Origin: Andrena cerasifolii
Lineage: Eukaryota > Arthropoda > Insecta > Hymenoptera > Andrenidae
Assembly (NCBI RefSeq): GCF_050908995.1
Contig: NC_135123.1
Location: forward strand, 4,588,001-4,652,000
Length of the DNA stretch: 64,000 bases
Direction of reading: 5' to 3'
Both the position numbers and the translations under genes were made by a program. The first letter of the stretch is position 1; every line of letters starts with the position of its first letter. The notes below the pieces were generated by a model, which ran no database searches, was not told the origin of the DNA, and was given only the letters and a program-made list of their open reading frames with translations. This document shows, piece after piece, positions 23,454 to 36,009 of the stretch.

Positions 23454-24581
23454 TTAGAGCAGTATAGAAGTATTTTTCTCGATTTCCGACGCTTGCTGCA
23501 GTATTATTAGACTCGGTAACGTTACGCTTGGGTCCAAAAAGACCGAGTACCACCGGCTAAGGGTTAGACGCTTGAATCGTATTTAGTTAGCGATATACGG
23601 GTCATATTACGAACGCTCATTCCTTAGCGCAGTTCCAATTGCGGTCGAATTTCTTAGAAAATCCCACCAAAAGCCACGTACGTGTATTTCACCGCTTATA
23701 CTCGGACGACCGGTTTTTCGACATGATAAAATGTTTCACGAACGACGCATTTCCGACGTCGCTGAAATGTCATTCGAGCAGAAAAGAATTCTCTGCACAG
23801 GAAGGTCAGGGTTCCGCGCATCGGGTTTTGTGTTCAGGTATGGTAGAATGCGCATTTTGTAAGAATATTGCGGAATTATTCGTGAAAATGCATTTTGCGT
23901 TTTCCTCGGTTGCACTGCCAATTCTGTGAATATTTTCTCGATTTGAAACAAAACACGGTGAAAGGGGATACAAAATTTCTCTTTTTACGAGCAGGTTGTC
24001 CATGCGAAATGTTTTTTTTAATTTTGAGAAAATGGCAGCGGCATGTGCGATGGTTGTATAAAATGAATGGAATTGTGCACGATGGAAAGAACGTTGTTAT
24101 GAATTCAACTACAAAGAGAACTATTTACAAACACGTCTGTTTTTATTTATCCTCTGAAGTTGACTACTGGGTCCTGTACACCCACTTGGCCGTCTGTAGT
24201 ACAGGTCGGACATTACGATGTTGCAACGCCGCATTTCGAACAACCATCAGTCCGATGACTATGTTCCGGCCGGTGCCAGAGCCGGCCGTGACATAACGAG
24301 CGAAAGGCTTCAGAAAAATTCGAATAGGACTGATGACAGCGTTGCCAAATTCACTATGTTCCGGCCTGTACTATAGACGGCCATGACACCCACCATGTTT
24401 TTCTGAGACGAATCAAACAAGTCTTACTTTTTAAGGGAAGGGAGGAAAATGTAGAATAATATTCCTTGACCCAATGGCGTTGTAATCCAGTTACGTCTTT
24501 GCCACCTTCCAAGAGTTATCTTCAAAAAGGTGTGTACGTTTAGTGGCCACGTTTTTTAAACCAATACTCTACTACTTCTTA
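23454..24581. other. Unassigned; frames of up to 133 codons
   Basis: Plus-strand frames at 23639-23929 and 23895-24296 are open for 96 and 133 codons but show no family motif. Around 24190-24400 a block containing TATGTTCCGGCC occurs more than once, with partly inverted copies, so this is probably transposon-derived. Confidence 0.3.
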
Positions 24582-25401
24582 TACATGGCGAAGCAATAAA
24601 GAGGGACCCAAAAATAGCCTCTTTTTGGTCCCACGATTTTGGAACTGAATTTTATGCGAAACGATACCTTATGATGAGACATCAATCACACGTAATTTTC
24701 ATGTTGAGGCGACAATTAGTTTCTGAGATATGGGAGGTCAAAGAAGTGAAAATTCGTTAACGCGTCAGCCCATATGCTTCGATGTACGGACTTTTATGTC
24801 AGTCCGATAATTTAAACAATTATTTCCAGGGATTTTGCTGATTGCTAACAACGAATTTGAACTTAGATTTTCAAAATTCACGAAAAAAAAATAAAATATA
24901 AATGACTGTGTAGTGGGTGCTTTTTTTAATATCGGCCACCATATTGACTCGGCCATTGTGAATTACGCTGACAGCTAACAATGAATTTGAATTTAGATTT
25001 TCAAAATTCAGAATGGCCGATTCAACATGGTGGGCAATATATTAAAAAAAGCACCCACTACACAGACATTTATATTTCTTGATTTTTTTTTCCCCGTGAA
25101 TTTTGAACATCTATTCAAATTCGTTGTTAGCAGTCAGCAAAACCCCTGGAAATACTTGTTTAAATTATCGGACTGACATAGAAGTCCGTACCTACATCGA
25201 AGCGTATGGGTTGACGCGTTAACGAATTTTCACTTCTTTCACCTTCCACATCTCAGAAACTAATTGTCACCTCAACTCGAAAATTTGTTGCGATTGATGT
25301 CTCATCATAAGGTATCATTTGGCACAAAATTCCGTTCCAAAATCGTGGGACCAAAAAAAGGCTAAAAAAGGCCCCATTTTTGGGTCGCTCTATAGCCATG
25401 T
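24582..25401. mobile_element. Large palindrome, about 820 bp
   Basis: The left arm (from ACATGGCGAAGCAATAAAG) and right arm (ending in GCTCTATAGCCATGT) pair over some 380 bp each, around a short centre near 24960-25010. The arms include identical landmarks such as CATATGCTTCGATGTACGG against its complement near 25190. Non-coding; class unknown. Confidence 0.8.
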
Positions 25402-27718
25402 AAAACATCTCCGTTATGTTGACAGCTACAAAAATATATTAAAATATAACCTGCCAGTAATATTTTTGCAAAAATGGATGCTCATAAAAAATTTTCAGAT
25501 CCCTTTAATTTTTTTCAATGACATGCTATACTTTTTTATCCTTAGCCTAGTAGCGGGCATTTAGACAATTTCAGCGACGGGTAGTATGAGGTTTGATATT
25601 AAAGACAGGTTAAACACTGATTCTTACGTTATAAATAGGTTCTCGGAGTCATGTGCATTTACATCAGTGCAGTTGAATTGCTGAGGTACGTATACTTTTC
25701 ATTCCCGGACTGGCTGTAGCAGATATTGCAACGATTTGATACCTCATATTTCCCGGCGCGGACTGTGCTTCCTGGTACAAAATGTTCTTTAGTGTTCTTC
25801 ATAGAGAAAAATTAACCGGTGTTCTGTTGGGCGTACGTGCTGGCCATGAGATTGACCCACCACATCCTATCCACTGATTCGTGGAAATCATATTGAGTAG
25901 CGTTCTTAGTGTAAGCATATTATGTGCGGACTGTCTATCGACGCGTCAATTGGCCACCCTTTACCGGGCACCCTGTAACAGGGACAGGGCTGTAAAATTT
26001 ATTACGGCAGGCAGCACTTCAGGTCTAGCCTAGTCGTCTGCGTTGCAGATGTTTACATCTCAGGGTTAGGCCCAAATTTGCGTTGGCTATTTCGATGGGA
26101 CTTGACATTGAGTATCGCCAGGTGCACGTTTGGGGACAGTCGAGCTGTCTTCGCCCCGGCGACGTTTTCCCACCACGGTCTTGCTCCACCCACTGTGTTC
26201 AAGCGACCAATAGCAACCCTGATTTTCTCACCCCGGCTTTCGTTAACAGCCAATGTGATTGGGCCTTGTAGTTTTCTTGGATAAAGTATGTACGCCTCGC
26301 AGGCAGATAGAAACTAGCTTTGAATAAAGACGCAACACGTTCACGAGAGTTAGACTTGTACACAATTATTTTCCCTTATCCATCAAAAGGGATGGTCCTT
26401 CGAGTGAAGCTTCATAGTCGGCACATCACGTGCAAAATCAACCACGGGTATTAACATTATCTATCATGTTGATATGATATTATTCGGCGAACATTTGACT
26501 GCGCATTATATAGTAAAAATTGAATACTTCGTTGCTTGTGCTACAATCAGTCCGGAAGTAATAACAAGTGTATAGTCGCCGATACAGAAAATTCTAAATC
26601 GTAAATCGAAGAATCCTTGTAGAAAGCACTGTAAGTGGCGAATTTTAAAAAAAGAACAATTTTATCGGAAAATGTTCTACGTGCCAATGGTAAGTACGTA
26701 GTGTAGGATTTGATTTTTGGGACTTACAGTGTTCTCTACAATGTCTCTTCAATTACCCGAAGTGGTAAACAGAATTACCTCTTGAGGGATGGGTCCAGCA
26801 GGGATCCAGACGTCCAGGGTCGTATGTGTAATGAAAAACTTTTAAAAAACTAATGACAGGAACTAATTTAGAAAGGAAATGCTTCGCCTGTCCCTGAACA
26901 AGGTTCCGCTCCCTTTTCCCCAGATTCTCTGTTTCAACCACTTAAGCTAACAATAGGACTCAGCTTCCATTTATGGCCCTGCCAGTTTTACGACTCCGAA
27001 TCTCTCTACCATGGACTATACGTGCTTCAGCAATTCAACGACTGCAATGTTGCATCGATGTGAATGGACATGACTTCGAGCACCTCTTATAACATGAGAA
27101 GCATAGTTTCATCCCTTCTTTTAATGTTAAATAACCTGTTGGGCCTTCGTTTGAACACCCGTTATTGCAGTAAGGACGAAAAAGCATAGTGCGTCATTTA
27201 AAACAATGAAGGTGACCTCAAGGAATCCGATACGCTTCTACCTACAAGAGGATTATTACTGGCATGTTGCGGCCTCCTTGGTACCGTACAATTTTCATAC
27301 ATAATATTTCTTGCTATCTGTAAAATTAGCGGAGATTTTTAGGTGCGCAAATTTAATATAATATGTTACAAACGAGAGCGTATCAGTAACTAGAATTGTT
27401 TTTATTACATGCATTACGAACATTGTTTCTCTCTACCATTTGCGGCCCACTTACAAGGAGTGAGATAGAATTCGAAGTGGGGATGTCGGTCGTGAGTTTT
27501 CTGAAGGGTAGATAGCACTACTGTACATTTGTACCTATACGTCTCGCACGAACCTGTTGCATGGAACATAAAGTTATGCAACGCGAAGATGTTGCATGCT
27601 TTCTTAATTTGAAAAATTCAGTCCGCAATTTTCGCTTTCATGTTCTTTCTATGCTTATACATTAATTGCTTGAGAATAGTATGAAATTCCTACGCCTTCA
27701 AGGACTAATCAGAATGTG
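25402..27718. other. Intergenic, no gene seen
   Basis: About 2.3 kb. Two overlapping frames at 26053-26284 lie on opposite strands in a GC-richer patch; neither resembles a known protein. No RNA gene or repeat recognised. Confidence 0.35.
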
Positions 27719-27720
27719 TA

Positions 27721-28238
27721 GTGCCTCTACGAGCTATGGTGACTTAGGTGTGAGGTCACTCAGCGGGGTCTTAACCGATACCCTGCTGGGTATGGGCCGC
27801 TAAACGTGGCCCCCTACTACCTCTTGCGGGACTGTGTTTAGGGAGGATCAGGACAAAACTGGGGCCCTATAGATTAAGTGTTACAGCTTCGATTTTAATA
27901 GAATAAAACAGAAATGGAAGATACTGTTTATCATTATTAAAAGACACCAATTAAGCTTTGCTACTGGATATTCAATATTGTCTCATTGTCAGCACATATT
28001 AAATACAAATCCATTTCAGTAAGGTGTATGTACTGTATTAGAACAGTAGCAAAATAAATTATTTTATATTAAAAACTTATTTTACTCTTTAGGACCCAGG
28101 TTTTGCCCTGGTCTTCCCTAAACACAGTCCTGCAAGAGGCAGTAGGAGGGGCACGTTTAGCGGCCCGTACCCAGCAGGGTATCGATTAAGGCCCCGCTGG
28201 GTACCTCACACCTAAGTCATTGTAGCTCGTAGAGGCAC
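27721..28238. mobile_element. TA-flanked MITE, 518 bp (copy A)
   Basis: Terminal inverted repeats of about 160 bp start GTGCCTCTACGAGCTATGG, with TA on each side (27719-27720 and 28239-28240). The AT-rich middle of about 200 bp differs from copy B more than the arms do. TA duplication suggests Tc1/mariner-type mobilisation. No transposase. Confidence 0.8.
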
Positions 28239-28270
28239 TATACGTAAATCCAGGGGTCACGCAGGTACTA

Positions 28271-28543
28271 TTGCGAGATGAGAAGAAAGAAGACTACCAC
28301 GAAGCTGAAATGTCACAGGGGCAAGGGAAATCGCCCGCCGCGTCAACCTATCCCCTCCAACACAGTTCGTCCCATGACGAAGAACGCGAACGAAACTAAT
28401 CGCAACAATCCGCGGATATGGACAGCCGCTAAGAACCCAAAAGTAGGACTTCTTGGAGGGTATAAGGTGGAGTGAGTGGGCGATTCCCCTTGCCCCTGTG
28501 ACATTTCAGCTTCGGGGTAGTCTTGTTTCTTCTCATCTCGCAA
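28271..28543. mobile_element. TA-flanked MITE, 273 bp
   Basis: Ends read TTGCGAGATGAGAAGAAA and its complement, with arms of about 65 bp that include AGCTGAAATGTCACAGGGGC. TA lies on each side (28269-28270 and 28544-28545). It sits between two 518 bp elements. The small frames here on both strands are by-products of the inverted repeat. Confidence 0.75.
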
Positions 28544-28557
28544 TAGTATATATAATA

Positions 28558-29075
28558 GTGCCTATACGAGCTATAGTGACTTAGGTGTGAAGTCACTCAG
28601 CAGGGTCTTAACCGATACCCTGCTGGGTACCTACGGGCCGCCAAACGTGCCCCCCTACTACCTCTTGCAGGACTGTGTTTAGGGAAGATCAGGACAAACC
28701 CGGGGCCCTAAAGGGTAAAACCTCCAAAATTACTTTAAGACTTGCAGTGATTTTAATTTCAAATAAGTTATTAATATCAAATAATTTATATTACTACTGT
28801 TTTAATGCAGTACATATACCTTACTAAAATGAGACAACTTTTAATAGCCAGTAGCAAAGCTGAATTGATGTCTTTTAATAATGATAAACCGTATCTTCAA
28901 TTTGTGTTTTATTTTCTGTTAATCTTTAGGGTCCCGGTTTTGTCCTGGTCTTCTCTAAATACAGTCCTGCAAGAGGTAGTAGGGCGGCACGTTTAGCGGC
29001 CAGTACCCAGCAGGGTGTCGGTTAAGACCCCGCTGAGTGACTTCACACCTAAGTCACTATAGCTCGCATAGGCAC
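28558..29075. mobile_element. TA-flanked MITE, 518 bp (copy B)
   Basis: Same family and exactly the same length as copy A, flanked by TA at 28556-28557 and 29076-29077. Starts GTGCCTATACGAGCTATAG. The arms diverge slightly from copy A, indicating independent mutation after insertion. Confidence 0.8.
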
Positions 29076-29858
29076 TATAAGATTTTTTCGCGCATGAGTA
29101 ACTAAATTTAAAAGTTCGAGGCACAAGCAAATTATAAAATTACTGGAAAAGTCGCATGCTCTTCATGACCTCCATTCGCATCTTGAACGTTATTAAGAAA
29201 ATCGGTAACTACGTGCACTTACTATACACTTATAAATAAACTTCTACTGATGCAGGCTACTGATATACCTGACTTGGACTTATTAATAGACTACTATAAA
29301 ATCAATAGGAATTCCATAGGAAGAAATTATAACTTTGTGTTATGAATACCTATATTGTTGGAGGGCAAACATTCTCCTAACATTCTGTTAGTTACCAGGC
29401 ATCTCCTAAGTAAGGGCTTTGTAGCAATTCCGTTCAAAGCAACTGACTTATCGTTACACTTTCCACTTCAACGTACAAATTCGCGTAGAACAAAACTTAT
29501 CCACTCATCTGGTTACTAAGAGCCATGTGCATCCCCTCTCCACTAAACAGCTAATCTGTGTAAGACCTAGGACCGCGTTCACATAGAGACTTTCCAAACA
29601 GCATTTTCTATACATCCATTCCATTCTGGCAGAGTACCCCCGCAAAGAAATTGTGAGTTTTCACATTATCGTGAATATCTGCGAAACCGTGAAAGGCATT
29701 GGGAAAAATTTTACTTCAAAGTTCTATGGGTTTTGATATTCTACAATATGGCGATAAAGAATTTTCGAAAAAAGCGTGGTGGGGATAAATTTTAAAATAA
29801 TTAATTTTTCCGAAAGTTCCTTGTCGCCATGTGTTATCAAAAACCTCAAAACATTGAA
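29076..29858. other. Intergenic, no gene seen
   Basis: AT-rich. A hairpin-like pair occurs near 29700-29860, with related AAACCTCAAAACATTG and CAAAGTTCTATGGGTTTTGA stretches. Otherwise nothing. Confidence 0.35.
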
Positions 29859-29862
29859 TTAA

Positions 29863-30295
29863 CCCTTCGTTGACACACCTCCTTTTTCGATCAACTTTGA
29901 CATACCTGGGTGGCTCACACCCAGAACAATTTTTGAATAACTGCCATTATCATCTAAAGAATCCAGTCGCCATAAAAAAAATCATGGATCAGTTTTGAAG
30001 TCTCTAGAATATATTCCAATAGTTTTTTTTATTGAAATTTAATCACAGTTTTTGTAAAAAAAATTAAATTACCACATGTCGAGAAAAAATGAAGAAAATC
30101 TTTAAATAGTTGTAACTTTTACAAATTTCAATATTAGAAGTTAAAAATCTACAGTGTGGTTGTTCGGATATAATATTTTGAGAGAGAAAATAGTTTGTAA
30201 GTCAACTCTGGAGAAAAGGTATTCATTTTGCATATAGAAGGTACAAAGCGTCAAAACCAGCTTATGGGTGGCTCACACCCAGAGTGTCAACGAGT
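29863..30295. mobile_element. Degenerate TTAA-type inverted-repeat element
   Basis: The left end is TTAA then CCCTTCGTTGACACACC. The right end is GTGTCAACGAGTG then TAAA, where a TTAA has been lost by mutation. A second inverted block, GGGTGGCTCACACCCAGA, occurs near both ends. The CCCTT start after TTAA resembles piggyBac-type termini. No transposase. Confidence 0.6.
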
Positions 30296-30299
30296 GTAA

Positions 30300-31379
30300 A
30301 CTTTTTTCCATATCTTCTACGGGATGTTATCACCGCTAGGATCGTTTCATTGCTAAAACAGAAAATGGTTACGTTATTAGCATCACTTGAACTACATTTT
30401 TACGAAGTATCAAATTTTGTTGAATTTTTTAATTGCCGAGCACACCTTGTTAGGTAATGTACGTCTCGTCCGATTGATTTAGCCTAATATTGATTCGCTG
30501 TTTAAAGAAACATTGCCGAAATATAATTATATGTATGTTGAAGTATAAATAATCGATCTATGACGTTTCACATCTGGGTGTCCAACAATACTGTAGGGAC
30601 AATGATGTGACAAGCAGGCTCTTTACAGAAGGGAACTTTTGTCAATGATAAATGCATTCTTTATTCTAGAATATCATTAAGTTTGCATTTACCGGTAACA
30701 CAGTATAAAATTTCCGGTTTCAGCAGTCCATCATTCTGATCCGTGATCTTAATCTGATTCTGATCCATTCAGAGCTTGCAAATGGTCTCTACAAATCTAT
30801 TTATTTTTTTTATCATTATTTTATGTTCTTAAAGGATAATTCGCCTGCACTAATACATTTATCCACTCGTTTATTCACATGTTTTTTTTACGAATTTGGA
30901 TTTCGTTCTGACGTTAAATAGAATATCTAATTTCGTCAGACACTTGTTCGATTATTCATACTGCTTTTCAGATACTTGGCTCTTGAATCCATCCATTCAT
31001 TAGGGTCTTCGTTTATTACATATGCATGTTATAATTGACGGATGTAGAACGGATGTACCTACCTGTTCAATCCATCGCGTGAACAATTTTAGGCGATTGA
31101 TATATTCGCTATCTCCACTCAATGGATTAAGTTTCGACCGACCTTAAGGGAACGTGGCCAATTGCCTGGTAACGTTCCGTGCGATCGACCCGTCGAGTCG
31201 AATACAATATCTGCTAACCACTAAGTCGTTAGAATCCTATTATATGCACTGGTAATGGTGTTTATAATTATATTACTTAGCGTTTCGACTACGGTTAGCC
31301 TTTCGTATACGTTCGGATATACTTTGCGTAACGATTATCGTGACGTTCATGAAGCCTGTGCAGTTATAGCGTGCCTTTC
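30300..31379. other. Intergenic, no gene seen
   Basis: AT-rich; a short run of related GATCC-CATTC motifs occurs near 30730-30780. No supported feature. Confidence 0.35.
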
Positions 31380-31383
31380 TTAA

Positions 31384-32129
31384 GGGGTTATACCTAGTCA
31401 GGCGGCCGAAAAGAGGGGAATATTTGTGATTTTTTTTTGAAGAAGCGGAAGCGTATAATTTTACAGAACTTTTTGCGTTTCAAAGAGCAACATTTAAAGA
31501 ACATTTGGTAATTTTTTCGTAGAAAAATATTTAAGTTTATAATAAAATAACAAGCGACATCCAAGAAGCATTTTTAAAAATTTGCTTTCGCGGTGAGCAC
31601 TGCCATTCGGAACTAGATTATCTAAAATCAAAAAACAAAAAAGATTTCGTTTGTATATTAATGTATCCTCAGGTTGACGGAGAGAATTTTCCGAAATATT
31701 AAGTTAAAACAACATGGCAGCTATTTAAAGTTGAAATCCTGATTTTTCGCGTAATTTTTACAGGAAAAAATCAGGTTTTCAACTTTAAATAGCCGCCATT
31801 TTGTTGAAAATTAATATTTCGGAAAATTCTCTCCGTCAACCTGAGGATACATTAATATACTAACGAAATCTTTTTTGTTTTTTGATTTTAGAAAATCTGG
31901 TTCCGAATGGCAGTGCTCACCGCAAAACCAAATTTTTAAAAATACTTCTTGGATGTCGCTTGTTATTTTATTATAAACTTAAATATTTTTCTACGAAAAA
32001 ATTACCAAATGTTCTTTAAATGTTGCTCTTTTAAACGCAAAAAGTTCTGTAAAAATATACGCTTTCGCTTCTTCAAAAAAAATTCACAAATATTCGCCTC
32101 TTTTCGACCGCCTGACTAGGCATAACCCC
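31384..32129. mobile_element. TTAA-flanked fold-back element, 746 bp
   Basis: TTAA lies at 31380-31383 and 32130-32133. The element is close to a complete palindrome: it starts GGGGTTATACCTAGTCAGGC and ends with the complement, and the arms match over some 350 bp. The arm sequence is the same as one half of the 614/615 bp elements at 14985 and 20415, so this is a symmetrical version of that family. Confidence 0.85.
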
Positions 32130-32133
32130 TTAA

Positions 32134-32506
32134 GGGGTTAGACCACCTTGGACGGAGCAAAATTGCAGTCATTTTCGGCATTTTTTTAGGAAAATAATGA
32201 AATAAACAGAAAATTTAATATGAAGCCTGTTATTGTACAACTCTCGCCGGAAAAATTCGTATTGTTTTTCCTACAAAATGGCGACGGTATAGCCGTGAGA
32301 TTGAACAGCATGAAAACGTCGCTCCTCAAGATTTTGCGTATCACGGCTCTAGCGCGGCCATTTTGTTGGAAAAAAAAATACGATTTTTTCCGGCGAGAGT
32401 TGTACAATAATAGGCTTAATATTAATTTTTCTGTTTATTTCATTATCTTCCTAAAAAAATGCCGAATGTGACTGCAATTTTGCTCCGTCCAAGGCGGCCT
32501 AACCCT
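32134..32506. mobile_element. TTAA-flanked fold-back element, 373 bp
   Basis: Shares its left TTAA (32130-32133) with the preceding element and its right TTAA (32507-32510) with the next. Ends are GGGGTTAGACCACCTTGGAC and, complemented, AGGGTTAGGCCGCCTTGGAC. The arms cover most of its length (for example ATTTTTTTAGGAAAATAATG and complement). The small frames on both strands are palindrome artefacts. Confidence 0.85.
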
Positions 32507-32510
32507 TTAA

Positions 32511-33231
32511 GGGGGTAGGTTCCCCTCAAAATTTTCGAAAATTGATTCTTAGGATGTTTGCATATTCCGCTAGCTACATCTTTTCTACGAATTTGAAGCG
32601 CATCCGGGCCCCGAAATTCTAAAAAATGAAGGAATTACAGTAAAAAATGTACGTGCCTGCGCATGAGATCACATAACGATGTCCAACTTCAAGCGCGATT
32701 TCCCAGAAACTACGTTTTCCGAAACGGCGAACGTAAAATCTCCAAAACCGCTCGAACGATTTGAATGAAAATTTACAGGGAGTTGTAGGAAACTATTCCC
32801 CTCCATGTATTGGGAGCAGATTTTCAATATAAATTCTTTAAAAAAAGATAAAAAATATTTTTCCTACAAAAAAAGGAAAAATCAGAAACATCAACATAAA
32901 AATTGTATTAATTTGTTTAACAAAATTTTGCTTTCTGCACAAGATGGATACTGTCTTACAGATTATAAAAATGCCTTTACTTCGTGTTTTAGGTAATTCA
33001 CCTGTCCGGAATCGTGTTCACCATCAAACGGTGCATCGCGTACACGCTCTCACATTTATATTTATAATTTTTTTTCCTATAAATATATTTAAAATTTTCT
33101 TTTTGCGCATTAGAGTCAACGAAATGGCGCTTAAAATGTAAAACAAAAATTATCTCTATATTCATTTATTACTTCAGAATGTGCGTTTGAAGAAGGCCCT
33201 GATTTTGGGCTGTTCAGGGTAACCTACCCCC
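32511..33231. mobile_element. TTAA-flanked inverted-repeat element, 721 bp
   Basis: TTAA at 32507-32510 and 33232-33235. Ends are GGGGGTAGGTTCCCC and, complemented, GGGGGTAGGTTACCC; the inverted similarity is short. The interior is AT-rich and non-coding. Confidence 0.75.
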
Positions 33232-33367
33232 TTAAGGGGCTGTTTTAGCCGTTTGGAAATTTGTTGCATTTGCTGGGAAATGTCGGAGCATCGCAGCATG
33301 ACGCTGCGTGTGTGGTTATTAAAATAAGGAAAACACATGTACAACGTATTAACGATAATCGATTTAA

Positions 33368-33650
33368 CTCGGCGGGAAGCGCTACTGGGTAAAATTTACC
33401 ACAGAGGCGCTAGTTGCGAAAATATGAAGACTGTTTGAGTTTTCGTTACAATTTTTTAAAGAACTTTAATAAAGATTTGAAGATATCTCATCAATTTTGT
33501 TTGGTGCTTAAAACGCTGTACTTTAACATAAAAATTACAAAGTTGAAAAAAAAATATTCTGAAACCGTGTTTTTTTACGTTTCAATTTTGGGTATTTTTG
33601 ACCCGGTAGCGACAACCTGTGTTACAATAGGGGGTGCGCCTCCCGCCGGG
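33368..33650. mobile_element. TTAA-flanked MITE, 283 bp
   Basis: TTAA at 33364-33367 and 33651-33654. Ends CTCGGCGGGAAGCGC and, complemented, CCCGGCGGGAGGCGC. The 128 bp between this and the preceding TTAA at 33232 also starts GGGGCTG but lacks a matching right end, so it may be a truncated further member of the array. Confidence 0.65.
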
Positions 33651-33654
33651 TTAA

Positions 33655-35603
33655 GCACGACTATGAAATATTATCAAATTTTAAGTGTTCTATCAAACAC
33701 AAACACTAAGAAACAAGAGTTCGAATGCTTGAAGTAAAAGATGATAGCTTTGAACCTATACCTCAGATAGGGGAGAAAATTCTGTGATATTGTAATGATA
33801 TTTTGCTCGAAAAGTTGTAACAATAATTTTGGTGCTTCAAGAGAAAGGGAACGTGCCTCACCTTTGAGGAAGAATATGGGATTCTGTGTGTTGTTGTGTT
33901 ACAATAATGTAGAATAGTAGAATTATTTTTCTCTTGGCTGGCAAAATTAAGTAAACAGTTGTAAGTACTTCAAGTATAAATTTTTTGGGATGTAGAATGG
34001 AATTTATTAACTGCCGCAAGGAAATTAACATCATTTGCATTTTCTCACTGCAATTAAGGAATGCAAACAATGTTGCACAATTTTATGGAGCATAATAATT
34101 TCTCAAATTTAGTTGGACAAAGCTTTTTACATTCCTTATATATCAGTTTTATATATTATTCCTTATATATCTCTTCTTCAAGAATTGTAACAACTGAAAA
34201 TGGGCTACATAGGTAGAATAGATAATAATACTCGAAAATATATTTTCAGACTTTCCTTGTAATTTAATATCATATCAGTGGAAAAAAAGTAGAATATTTC
34301 GTTCAGCTTAGATTCCTTACCATGTAAGAACGCATAACGGAGAATGGTTACGGCGGACCTGAGCGCTTTTTAAATTCCCGCCAAGCATCGAGCTTCCCAA
34401 TGAATCGTTTTCTCGGTCCGTCGCCATTTAAAAGTTCTAAATGGCGTTATTATTGTCCATTATCGAGTGACCGAAAAATTTCGAGTTTTCCAAGTGAAGT
34501 AATTCCCCAAGGTAATGGCGGGCCAGCCCACGTATCGGTAGTTGCTCTTAATGCATTTACAACGTCGCGGCCATAAAACCAAGCACTAAGGGGGTTAACC
34601 GGGTCGCGTATCGTTTTCCAAGGGCTAGCTCTCCCGATTCCCAAGAGAAAGAGCGAAGGCGTAGCCCGATGCTGGTTGCTGGTTAAGAGCTCAGGTGGTT
34701 ACTCGGCTATACGCGCGGCTCGAGGGCCTCGTTTAAGGCGAAGAGAAGTTCACTCTCCTGTATAAGGTCGAACTGGCTTGAGGACTTGAGGCAAAATCGG
34801 TTTACCGCGCTCGATACTCCTGCTCGTAACGAAACAGCACCAGACGGAGGGCGAGAGAGCGCGACCACTCTTATGGCCGACGACGCAGCTCCCTTTAGCC
34901 CCTGCATCGTCTTTCCTTTCCTCTCCACATGTGCGTGCACGAGCGAAGGGACATCGACGCTCGAAATCTCCTCGTTCAAACAGTCTCAGAATTTAACCGC
35001 AAACAGAACCTCGACCGCGCTTCTACCTCTTTGAAACGAGGAACAGAGAGCTTTACCAACGGGAGCAGAACATTTCGGCAGGGCGCGCGCTCGTGTGTAT
35101 TTAGCGGAAGAAACGGACACAGAATAAAGTGCCCTTGAGTGTCGGGAGTCAATAGCCCAGGAATATGTACAATGCACATTCAGCGTCATTTTTGGACACT
35201 ACACTCGACGCAATATCTTTGGCCCTCCGGGACATTGAGGAGTAGACCCTACCTCACGTTGCTCCTCCACTGCTGCCCTCTATACCCCGTCTTTTATCCC
35301 TGTTTACTTCACTCGATTGTTTGTTCTATAGGCAAAAGGCGCAATCAGTGCGAAAAACCGGTGACATTTTAGACATTTTAGAGGCAGTATGGGGAGGGTG
35401 ATTCTTTCAAGATCCAAGCAAATATATCTGGGAAGAGCCGAGGCAGACAGTGACAATGCTAGAGATGGGTTAGGTCTGGTTCTAATATGATCCTGGGAGG
35501 GCTAAATACTTTGCACTAAATTAGGTACTTCAAATCCTGAACATGCCATGGTGACTGGCCAGTTTGGGTTTCTAGAGCCTAGTAGTGACTGGTGAGAAAC
35601 ATA
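33655..35603. other. Unassigned; GC-rich block at 34330-35350
   Basis: About 34330-35350 is GC-rich and CpG-rich compared with its neighbours and contains overlapping frames of 60-90 codons on both strands, as expected by chance in such DNA. It could be a promoter or 5' UTR region, but no exon with convincing splice sites or protein family was found. Confidence 0.3.
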
Positions 35604-36009
35604 CTGTAAAAAAGGCCAAGTTCGAGTGATCGCTTGCCCGTAAAAAGCAGTGAGATGAGATCTAATGTGCGGCCAGGTTCAACATCCCACTACAAAGTGC
35701 CACAGCTAGGCACAGGGCTACGGCCTAGAAAATGGCTCCGTGCAACTTGGCCATAATGCATTCTAACCCTGGATCAACTCATTCGATATTCGTGTACGAA
35801 TATTGGTTATTCGCATTAAAACGTGCAAGTGCGAAGTGCAAATATTCATATTTGTGTACGAATATTTGGCATTTGCACATATTGGCGAGTATTGTCCCGA
35901 CTCAAGTCGGTAGGGGCATTATGGCCAAGTTACACTTGGCCGCACATTAGATCTCATCGCACTGCTTTTCTACGGCCAAGCAGTCACTCGAACTTGGCCT
36001 TTTTTACAG
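35604..36009. mobile_element. Palindromic element, 406 bp
   Basis: Ends CTGTAAAAAAGGCCAAGTTC and the complement, with arms continuing through GAGATCTAATGTGCGGCCA-like sequence. The centre carries two copies of GTGTACGAATATT. Flanks show no clear duplication. Non-coding. Confidence 0.7.

Noticed and set aside
28278..28543. 65-66 codon frames on both strands
   Set aside because: Lie within the inverted repeat of the 273 bp MITE, so both strands encode mirrored artefacts.
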